Assembly (NCBI GenBank): GCA_001939145.1
Contig: LSRX01000701.1
Span: 329,305 to 393,304, forward strand
Reading direction: 5' to 3'
DNA from: Symbiodinium microadriaticum
Taxonomy: Eukaryota; Sar; Dinophyceae; Suessiales; Symbiodiniaceae
DNA: 64,000 bases
How positions within the stretch are numbered: the stretch's first letter is position 1; every line of letters begins with the position of its first letter. Position numbers and translations under genes: made by a program. Of the stretch, positions 1 through 10,300 are shown one piece after another. Below the pieces are notes generated by a model. The model searched no databases. It was not told where the DNA came from and saw only the letters and a list, made by a program, of their open reading frames with translations.

Positions 1-29
1 GATCGGATCGCTGGCTCCAGTTGAATTAG

Positions 30-197
30 AAGAATAATAATAAGTGTTATTATAATAATAATAAGAATAATAACAAGAAGAAGAAGAAGAAGAATAATAG
101 TAATAAGAATACTACTAATAAGAGTAGTTATAAATAATAACTATTATTATTCTTATAACATGAATAATAATAGTAGTAGTAGTAGTAGTAGTAGTGG
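30..197. repeat. AT-rich trinucleotide repeat tract
   Basis: Degenerate AAT/AAG-type trinucleotides run from about 30 to 158 and pass into a clean (AGT)n run at about 167-195. The short serine-rich reading frame through the AGT run is a by-product of the repeat. Confidence 0.8.
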
Positions 198-1573
198 TGG
201 CTTCTGGAGCATTCTACGATCACTATTTCGAGGAACGCTTGGAGACTGTATGGTAAGTTTGTGGGTTGTACGTGTTCACCTTTGGGACCTTCCGGCTGCG
301 CGGCTCAGGGTACTCAGGTTTGGGGATACTAAATTTTACGGGTGTTGGGATACTTCGGGTTTCGGCTCCTCTTGAGGGCTTACGGTGTGGTCTATAGCAG
401 TCTAAGAGGTGGTGTCTTCGAAAAGGTGCTCAAACCTCAGAACACAAACCGTGCACTGAGTGCAGTACCCCAGGCCGGCACGAAGCAGCTGGACTGAGCA
501 CCCTGCCTCAGGTACAGTAGCTTTCGGCAGCCGTTTCCAGAACTCAGGCACTGTAGGCTCGAACTTGCAAAGGTTGACGAGTTATGAGCCATGGGTGTGA
601 GAGCTGTATTTGTATATGTATGTGTGCGCGCGCCTGCCTGTGTGTCTTGTGTCATCTCTTTGCATATCTGTCAATAGGTATTATACGTAAGACGGGAGGG
701 TTTGAAGGATGGTCCGACACGTCTTCTGCTTTGCTCTTGTGCTCGGACTGGTTTAAAGTCCGGGTGGCGACGTATGCCTGCAAGATTCTTCGTCGGCAAG
801 AGTTTGCAGTTGACACTTCTGCCATGCTCCTCTGAAGTCTGCACATGTAAGCCACGGCAGAGACCGTTGCACGGCACAAGTTGAGGAAGCAGCGCAGCAC
901 AAAAAACGCCGGAGCTCTCGCCGAAGAAGCTGAGCACCTGTCAGATCCGTTGCGAAGCCCCGAGACTTCTTGCGGACATACTGAAAAAGTTATACATCAT
1001 CTTACATATTATGTATTATGAAAGATGCGCCTGTGGAGTCCTCCGCACCGGCTGCGGAGCTGATGCCTTGTGGCCTTGGTTTTAAGGCCGACAGACAAGA
1101 CTTTGCTTGACATTAAGGGTTTCGGGCTGCTAATCTTTTTGTCTCTCTTGTGGTGGGGGCCAAGGCCGAGGATCGTCCGCTTCCTAGCAAACGCCTGAAA
1201 TCACACCAGCACTGGACTTCTTCCAGGTTCAGTCCTACGTTTCACCCATACCCTTTGCACTCAAGCTGGACTGAGCTCAATGCGTTGGTGAGCAGATGTG
1301 GTGGGCGGGCCTGTCAGATTGCTTAGAGACTACTGTGCAAACTGGTGTCGATACAACTTGGTCCTGCTAATGACAGGAAACCGTCTGCGGACAGCACCCT
1401 CTAGGCCGGATGTCCGGCCAACTTCAGATTTTTCGGACTGCAGAAGCAGGGAAAATAAGTTAGCCAACGTCTCTGGAAGGCACAACTCAACGAGCAGACA
1501 TAGAAACGAAGCGCTGCCCAGTTCAACAGAATTTACAACGCAAAAGTATAAACAAGTAAAAGCATATAGATAT
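198..1573. other. no gene recognised
   Basis: Mixed-composition sequence with only short reading frames on both strands. None has a recognisable protein motif. A run at about 350-365 (gggtttcggctc) resembles the dispersed TTTCGGCTCTCAC motif found elsewhere in the window. Confidence 0.6.
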
Positions 1574-1586
1574 ATACATACATACA

Positions 1587-1616
<30 letters not shown>
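1574..1616. repeat. (CATA)n microsatellite
   Basis: About ten tandem copies of the tetranucleotide CATA, followed by a C-rich run at about 1625-1634. Confidence 0.95.
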
Positions 1617-1619
<3 letters not shown>

Positions 1620-1970
1620 GCTACCCCCCCCCCCATGCACCCACATGTGGCGTGTGTTTTGCGCTTGTTTCCTATTTTCTATGCTCATGCATGTAGTATG
1701 CTTAATTACTAGCAGTTACTAACAATGTCCCTTGAACACTCTCCAGCACCAGATCACTGAGAATAGTGTTGGTTTCTCACTGAAAATGCATTAACTTTAA
1801 GAGGCACTTGGAGCACAAAACACTGGTATATACACGTTTTTCCACAAATTCGCCCATGTGTAATGTGACATCTCATGAAACTTTGAACGGAAGTTGGAAG
1901 ACAAACTGTCAGTAGCATTTCGTTGAAAAAGTCGGAACCGGAAACTCAGCAATGTTTGTTTGTATTAAGA

Positions 1971-3660
1971 ATAAGACTCAACATAATGCTACCACCAATA
2001 CGATTAACATGACAAATATTACTGATACTAGCTTTTCCTAAGAATATTACTCGTCAAAATATTGTGTAATACTAATACTAACATCAACACTAATGCGAAT
2101 ATTAATACGGATACGAATACTCAGCTTCTTAAGGTTTTTAAACCATTATCCACACTCGTCTCAATTATTCTAACAGGTTAAGTACGAATGCTAATACTAA
2201 GTCTGGTACGAAACGCATAAAACACCACATACTGATACTTATGCCAATATGGAATACTTATATTAACATTCGTACTCCTACGAATGCTGATATTCATGTT
2301 CATATTCCCAATAATGTCAACTCATACGAATAAAAACGCATACATTTACGAATGCATACTAATATACATCATACTACATTAAAATACCAGTACATTGGCA
2401 TATTCACGTACTAATATTTTAAAGCTTTCATATATTCATGTACCAATGTACTAACATGCGAATTTATGAATATATTTGAATATATTAACAAACAAATTTA
2501 TTTCTATACTAATACACCAACATACCAATATACTAATGTATCTTTCTATTTATATTTCTATTTATATACTTCTGTGTTTATATACTCGTTTGCCAAAATA
2601 ACAGTATTCTAAAACAGTTGTACAAAAGTTAATATAACGATAAACGAACGTGCTAATATACAAATGTACCAGATTCCAATTTGTTACATTGTTTTAATAT
2701 ACTAATGTAACAATGGGCGGTCTTACCAATGCACGACGTTACAAGTATGCAAACATACTCATATACTAATAATATTAAACCTAATACTAATACGAACACT
2801 ACTGCGTATTCGAGTATTATTACCTAGATTAGCATGTATATTCAGACTTGTACTATTATTAATACTGAGTCTCACATTGACACTGATTATCAATACTCAT
2901 ACGCATGCTAGTACATTAGATTTTCAAACGTATAATAATATATGTGCTACTATATTAAAGCACCAATACATTAGCACATTCATGTACTAAAGGGTTCGTG
3001 TTTTCTTATACTCAAAAACCACTATACGACTATACTTATGTACTCATATGTAAATATGCTAATATGCTAACATACTAGATGATTCATATACGAACATACA
3101 AATATACGAATAAACAAATATACTAATACTTTGATATACTGGTGCATTCATATACTAGTACACAAAAAACAGTCATACACTCTTCAATTTTACGGATGTG
3201 TCAAGATCGTGAGAACTGATATACTAATATACAAATACACCATTTTTCCAGTCTACTGATATACTCATATAATAATATACTGCTATACTGATGTACGATT
3301 ATACAAAGGATTCAAATATCCTAATGTACTAAAACATTCATCTACTGGCATACTGATCTACTAATTAACTTATGCATTAATATACTTAACTACTACGTAA
3401 TATATACTCAATATATTAAACCTAATACACATGCGGATACTAATACGTAAACGAGTATGAATACAAATACTGACATGCATACTCTGACTAATACTAACTG
3501 ACATACTGATATCGATAGTGACTACTAATACTAATGATAATCCTCAGACTAATATTAACAGTAGACAAATACTGACACTGAACTGATACAAGAATTTAGA
3601 CTACTCAAAATACTACAAACAGTGGTAAATACTAAGACTGAAACTGCATCAACGAAATCA
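1971..3660. repeat. degenerate AT-rich satellite (ACTAATA family)
   Basis: For about 1.7 kb the sequence is built from variants of words such as ACTAATAC, ATACTAATA, ACGAATAC and ATTAATAC, with no exact period. It has no reading frame of note. It reads as an old tandem array that has decayed by point mutation and small indels, and it ends abruptly near 3,660 where base composition becomes mixed. Confidence 0.75.
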
Positions 3661-3766
3661 TCATCCGCAAGATATCAGCATGCGCACAGACAACGTGGAA
3701 ACAGCGTCAGGGAAGAGTAGCGCAATATATCCATGCCATCAGTGACAAGTCCCTGTGAATCCAAAA

Positions 3767-3912
3767 ATCCAATATTTTCCAGGAGATGGTGGAGCGAAGT
3801 TTTGATTCTTGGATTTTCGGATTTTTGGAATTCTAAATTTCTCAGCAATTCCAAAAATCCACAAATCCGAAAAGCCAAACTTCGCTCTACCATCCCCTCG
3901 AAAATGTTGGAT
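3767..3912. repeat. 146-bp hairpin (foldback) element
   Basis: Two arms of about 66 bp (3767-3832 and 3847-3912) are inverted copies of each other with scattered mismatches and are separated by a 14-bp loop (3833-3846). Shared blocks include GAGCGAAGTTT, TTTTCGGATTT and ATTTTTGGAATT. The structure fits a miniature foldback transposon or a transcribed hairpin; there is no coding sequence. Confidence 0.85.
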
Positions 3913-4831
3913 CTTTGGAAATTTGCAGGAATTGTGCTAGGCCTTCTCGCAACCTGGACAAAGACGAAAAACTGTATGTCGACCCGCTTGCGCGTACGAT
4001 GCTCATGACGGTATACAGATATGCTCCTGATGCCATAAAACTAAATGCTCGTGAAGCCCCGGCAACCCCTGACCCTGAACACCAGGAGAATGATTGAGCT
4101 TCAAGTAGAGTTACCTGACAGAGGAATGTGGGCACGTGGGGGTGGTACCATATACATATACATAGATAGATAGATATATATATATATATATGCTCTGCGG
4201 TCCCGCGCTCCCCCCCGACGGCCCATGGCATCCCCCGGCCACCCCTAGGGTACCCCACCTCTGCCTTGTGCGGAAAAAGGCAATCTGCGCAGTAGTTTCC
4301 TGCATCAGACATGAATTGCCATGTTTAATTATGAGGGTTGTATGGCGATGGGGATGGTGGCAACTATTCATTTGATGGTACTGATGATGAAGATGACGAC
4401 GAAAATGATGATGTTGAGCATGATGTCAAAGATGATATGATTGTCGACTCGCGTCACCGTCTAGAGCAGCATAACATCATGAGCAGTACCACCGGTGCGA
4501 CAGCAAGAAGGAAGATAAGGAGTAACAAATCATAAGAATTTCAAGAACGGCGGATGCGGGCCGCACGAACATAGTAGATGCAATTGTAGACATGAGTGGT
4601 GGCGTAAGAAAGTCGGAACAAGTTCTCTTAAAGTTCCACGTAAAAGTATTTGAGTCACTAGTCGTGACAACAGATCCTTGTGTTACGCGTTTTGCGTATT
4701 CTAACTCAGGCCAACCAAAGCCTCAGCTAAGGGGGGTGCAGAGCTCACCCCAACAACGAAACCACAGGGGTGGGGTGGGATGCAGGGGGAAGGGTACCAC
4801 CACAGGCCCCACCCCACGGGAAAGGGGGGCC
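3913..4831. other. no gene recognised
   Basis: Contains a GATA/TA microsatellite at about 4150-4191 and an acidic GAT-rich stretch at about 4380-4440 (degenerate GATGATGAA). No convincing coding region. The last 100 bases before the gap are G/C-rich. Confidence 0.55.
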
Positions 4832-5461
4832 NNNNNNNNNNNNNNNNNNNNNNNNNNNNNNNNNNNNNNNNNNNNNNNNNNNNNNNNNNNNNNNNNNNNN
4901 NNNNNNNNNNNNNNNNNNNNNNNNNNNNNNNNNNNNNNNNNNNNNNNNNNNNNNNNNNNNNNNNNNNNNNNNNNNNNNNNNNNNNNNNNNNNNNNNNNNN
5001 NNNNNNNNNNNNNNNNNNNNNNNNNNNNNNNNNNNNNNNNNNNNNNNNNNNNNNNNNNNNNNNNNNNNNNNNNNNNNNNNNNNNNNNNNNNNNNNNNNNN
5101 NNNNNNNNNNNNNNNNNNNNNNNNNNNNNNNNNNNNNNNNNNNNNNNNNNNNNNNNNNNNNNNNNNNNNNNNNNNNNNNNNNNNNNNNNNNNNNNNNNNN
5201 NNNNNNNNNNNNNNNNNNNNNNNNNNNNNNNNNNNNNNNNNNNNNNNNNNNNNNNNNNNNNNNNNNNNNNNNNNNNNNNNNNNNNNNNNNNNNNNNNNNN
5301 NNNNNNNNNNNNNNNNNNNNNNNNNNNNNNNNNNNNNNNNNNNNNNNNNNNNNNNNNNNNNNNNNNNNNNNNNNNNNNNNNNNNNNNNNNNNNNNNNNNN
5401 NNNNNNNNNNNNNNNNNNNNNNNNNNNNNNNNNNNNNNNNNNNNNNNNNNNNNNNNNNNNN
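4832..5461. other. assembly gap (630 N)
   Basis: A run of 630 unknown bases. The right flank is a GGGT/GTCTGT/GTGC low-complexity tract and the left flank is G/C-rich, which suggests the gap sits in a hard-to-sequence simple repeat. Confidence 0.99.
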
Positions 5462-5590
5462 GGTGGGTGGGTGGGTGGGTGGGTCTGTGTCTGTGTCTGC
5501 GTCTGTGTCTTTCTCTGTCTCTGTGTGTGCGTGCGTGAGTGCGTGCGTGCGTGCGCGTGTGTGCATATGTACGTGTATGTGCGCGTCAAG
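5462..5590. repeat. GT-rich compound microsatellite
   Basis: Runs of GGGT, then GTCTGT/CTCT, then GTGCGT. The same order of motifs flanks the second assembly gap near 35.9 kb. Confidence 0.9.
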
Positions 5591-7350
5591 GCATGATCAT
5601 GTTCCACTGCAGTGTTAAAGTAGCCTGAATACTACGCAGTTCGACTCAGCCTTTCTCGAGCGCGCGCAAGGCTGAAGCCTCGGACAGGATGCGACAAAGA
5701 GGTCAGCTGGCAGTCATCTGGAGGGTTCAGGGTTCGACTCGCACAGTCGCACGACGGCAGGGACGGATTCATGAGGTTCGACTCTCACACTGGTACCATG
5801 CAGGCAGGGCTCCACATAGTCCCGTCACGCAAGTCGATGACTCAGGGCACAAGCCCCATAAACGATCAAAGTTCACCTAATGACACTAACAAACCACTCT
5901 GCTGAGCCATCTTCAGGAGGCACGGCCCCCCGGCTCCGCATCTACTGTTTACGTCTACAGCATGAAGTCAGCACAGCCACTGATGTGAGTGTTCTCCTTT
6001 TTCAAATACTCTCGGTCTGGCCACAAGCACTAAGTTGCGCAGCAGAAGAAACACGAGCTCAAGGGTCCAGCGCTTTGGTTTGGGGCTTGTGGTAGCAAAA
6101 CTTCAGGGTCACTTGCCTCTTGTTTCCACTGCGTTTCAAACTGCCAGCTCAGCTGAGCAGTCAACCCCTCAGGGGCAAAAAGGATGCTGACGCACACGCA
6201 AGAGCTGAGATGTAGAGCCCCATCCCCTAACCATCCCTAACCCAGTACCCGCTCGCACGGGGATCAAAAATCCCAAGATGTTGTCAACCACAGACCCCAC
6301 ATCATCCTGCGCGCTTCCTCAAGCTTTGCGCGGCAACACAGAAGTCTCCTTCAGACTCCATGAACCCAACTTTGAAGCCCACAGCTTTCACCACGACTTG
6401 CTGGCTGGGATGTTGCAGAGATTTCGTCCTTTGCCTCTCCGTGGGGCACAACTTCAGGATTCAGGATGCAAACCTGCCGGCGAGGCGGCCCGTTCTCGTA
6501 CACCAATCCAAGGAGTTCTCGAGAGCCCGGGAGCTGCAAACGACATATTTGGCTTGACGCAGAATAACACCAATCACAATCCTGCGCAGGGAGCCGTGCC
6601 TGGAATTTCAAGGTCGGGTTCAAGTCAGAGGAAGTGGCTGGCTTTATGTCGATTGTGAACATCGTTTGTGGTTACACCTTCGCAGCAAGGATCCCTGACA
6701 CGGAATGTAAACAGTAGTGGACCAAGCTTGCTTTCAGTAGCAAGCAAGTCCCCTTTACAAAGAGAGTCCAGCTCCACCGTTGCAGGACAGAGCAGAGTTT
6801 GTCGTGGGCCACAAAGGGCCGGTGCTAGCAAAAAAGCGAGTACTTCTTGCAAGGTCGCGCCGCTCTCGTAAGCAATGGAGGGAACTTGAAACCATCCCTT
6901 CTTTTAAATGGTGATGTTGCCTTGAAATCTAAAGAGATTTTTCAACCAGAGAGGCGCTGCCTTGAAACCTCTATCGAGGGCTCTCGGCCTCCAGCCGGTT
7001 GCCCGGTGTCGCGTTTACTGAAGGATCAAAAGTACTCACCGCTCAAACTCTGGGCACGCCTCAGGCTAGACAAAATTTTCTTTGGCAACTCGAACACGGA
7101 AAACCCACAGTCTGAGAAGAACCTAATTCAATAGGGACCGATCCATGTCCCTCGCACTCCTCCATGGAGAAAGTCGAAGAGAATGCTCTTTCTGTGCTGC
7201 GAATCAGAATTCGGAGTGGTTAAATACTCTGGGTGCGGAATGTTCGATCATGGAGTAGAGCGGCATCAGAAACTCATTGCAAAAATGCGGCGAACCGGCT
7301 TGCTTCTGCTCATCCAACTGTGCCTCAGAACAAGGGGTACGCCCTCCTCT
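5591..7350. other. no gene recognised
   Basis: The short frames on both strands (for example 6278-6658) have no recognisable domain. Two close copies of the TTCGACTC-CAC motif lie at 5728-5760 and 5774-5805. Confidence 0.55.
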
Positions 7351-10300
7351 TCAGAACTCCTCGGACAGCACCTCTGGCTTTTCTTCCACCTTTTCTTCCA
7401 CATCGGCGACAGTCGGTTCTTCAAGGGTCTGCTCTGCGGGTGATGTGGGTGCCTCCACCGAAGAGCTCTGGGGTGGGGCTCCGGGCGGGAAGCACGCAGA
7501 AGCCCTGGATCCTCTATCCTCCACCTTGAGGATTCGGCGTTCGAGCTCCTTCGAGGCACGTTCCTCGATGATGCTGAACTCCTGGCGGAGGAGGTTCTGA
7601 TTCTGCTCAGGGCTGACAGCCCACGCCAGAATCTTGTAGAGAGGTGCCAAGGCGTCAGCCAGCTCCGAGAATGAATATCCTGGGACGATCTGGCTCACTA
7701 CGTGCAGATCCGCAGGCTGCAGCACGGAACCACTGCGGAGGAGATCAAAGTACTCCTCATCTGGCTTCCAGAAGGACTCCTGGCTCAGCACCGTGAGGGC
7801 GCCGAGGCCTGCACGCCTGATGGTAGCTGCTGCACCCAAGGCAACAGGATCAAAGGGCAACCCCTTTGACATCAAAACCACAGCCACGGCCTTGTCCGGC
7901 ACCGGGAGGATGTCCCCGAAGTCCATTGCCGCAGACGGGTCTTGCAGCTTGAAGGATCCATCTTTGGAGCGCTGCATCATGTCTCTGCCAGGGCAGAAAA
8001 GACGAGGGTTCCAGCGTCGCTGCCGGAAGAGATGCCTCAGAAGCAACGCGACGCTGCACTGAGCATCATCGCGCGTGTTGAAGACGATGAAGACCAACTT
8101 CTCTGGATCCAGAGGCACCACTTTCGGCTTCTTCATCCAGGCGGCAAGCTCATGTCCAGCGGCTGCCATCGTCGAGTCAAGCTGCATCTGCTCCAACGGG
8201 ATCGCGAGCTGAAAGCGCGTCCTTGGGAGTGTTGCCAGGTATCGATATGCCTTGTCCAGGTCCTGCACAGTAATCCCACTCTTGGCAAAGATGCCGATAT
8301 CTGCAGGGCTAAAAGACTCTGTCACGTCGTCGATAAACTTGTCAGAGAGCTCGACTGCGTCCTGATTGATGTCCACCACGCCGAGTGGCACCTTGTTGAG
8401 GAAGGCGGTGCCGATCTCCACGGCGCACCAAGGCCTTCGCAGAACGTCGCTCGTCAGCATCACCAACAACTTGCGCGTGTGCTTCACAGCGAAACTGAGG
8501 TTGTCCAGGTTGTCGAGCTCATCGACATCCAGGAAGACGTTCAGAGTGGAGCACATGTTGAACAGCGTCTTCAGGTGCCTGGCAGACAGCGCCGCAGCAG
8601 CCTTATGGTGCGTCAGGAAAACGTCGTAGTGCGTCTTGCTGCGCATGTGGAGGACAATCTTGATGGACGCCATCGCAAACAGCAGCAGGACAACGCAGAC
8701 AAAAATGGTGATGATACACCATCCCACCAGGGCACGGTCAATGGAATCGTCAGCCAGCAGGCCAAACAAGCACAACATCATGATCTGCACGCCACTGACT
8801 ATCATGTCCAAGAGATTGAGGAGCTCAAAGCGCCAGCATTGAGACTTGGCTTGTCCGATTAGCCACAATACGAAGATAGCCAGGAGAAGGATGATCTGCC
8901 CGCCATAGTTGTTGCTTGCTATCACCGGCGCCAGCGAGATCATGAAATTGCGCACATTCCACCAGAAGCCAAACATGACGCAGTCGGGTTGCATCCTTCC
9001 GGACATGAAGCGGACTGCGTTGGTGAACCCGACACCGTACTTCACTGACAGGGCACCGAACCCGAATGAGGCGATCCCTGTGAGGGTCAGATAGGTGACC
9101 GGATAGCAGAGGATGGCAATCACGCTCAACACCAGCAGAGTGTTGTGCTCTCCGCCCTCCCAGCACACCATGGCGCCGAAGGCTTGGAGAACTGCTTTGC
9201 CGTTGGGATTGGCTTTGCAGCGAAAGCCCTCCAAGCTCATCAGGCTCACCGAGACGAACAGCGCGGACATCAAAAATCCTGCAGTGTTGAGGATCGCGGG
9301 ACGGTTGAAAGAGGCATACCGCTTCACGATCGGAACGTGCTTCAGGATGAAGGACCCCGTGACCACCACCAAGAGCAGGACAGGGAAGGCCAAAAGCTTG
9401 AAAACATACTCAGCTGTGAACGACTTTCGACCCAACACACAAGAGAAGGACAAGAAGTCCATGTCGAGCGAGAGGATGCCAAAGCTGGGGATGAAGGAGC
9501 TCATGGGCGGACCCCAAACAGCGTTTAGCGTTCCGTAGACGCCGAAGGTGAGTACCACCGTGGCCGCCATGCCGCAGAAGTAGACCGCCGTCATCACTGT
9601 CTTGTTACCCTTGACCAGTGGCCAATTTGTCATGACATGCATGAAGGTGACGCACAAGCAGCCTGCGAGACCGCCGAGGAAGAGAAGCAACGGACCGCTT
9701 GAGCCTGTGCATGCAGTGCACTTGCCACCCCTCCACTCTTCTCCAGGCGGACAAGTTGAACACACGAGGTTGACCCGTCCACCTTCACACGTCTCTGGAT
9801 CACCTCCCAGGCAGATGTCCTCCGACAGGCATTTGTAGACGGAAAGCGGGTCATCATACGTCGTGAAGAAGCCTGCTTTGACCTGAGGATAGGGCGCGTC
9901 GACGGAGTAGGACGTGGTGTTCCCGCTGTAGAAGTTGGCCATGTCACTCCCAACCGCGCAAGTCATGCCCTCTGGGCAAGCCTCGCAGGTGCCGAAGACG
10001 TTGCGGTAGGTGCCTGCTTCGCAGACGCAGTCTTCGAGCTTCTCTGCTGCCATGAATGCCGTGGTGAGCCCTGGCGGGCAGGAGAGGCAGGCCGAGTCGG
10101 AAGTGGTCCGGTATGTGCCAAGTCCACAGCGTAGGCAGGCTGAAGAGCCCAGGTCCGCTGTCTGGTAGCCAGCGGCGCAAGCATCGCACCTGCCAGCTCC
10201 TGGAGCAGCGGCAATGGAGTTCTTGGGGCAGGCTGTGCAGTTCGTTGAGCCTTCTTCTGCGAAGGTCCCTGGCAAACAGAAGTCGCAGGCCGACTGTCCG

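Noticed and set aside
1971-3660. Replication origin or branch-point cluster suggested by many TACTAA words
   Set aside because: The words arise from a decaying AT-rich repeat; no associated gene or intron structure.
4592-5618. Frames of 250-330 codons across the first gap
   Set aside because: Most of their length is unknown bases, and the rest is low-complexity repeat.
5728-5805. Possible tRNA B-box-like words GGTTCGACTC
   Set aside because: No cloverleaf could be drawn around either copy; they belong to the dispersed TTCGACTCGCAC motif family.
7942-8862. 306-codon plus-strand frame opposite the TIR gene
   Set aside because: Antisense shadow of the TIR-domain coding strand; no domain of its own.
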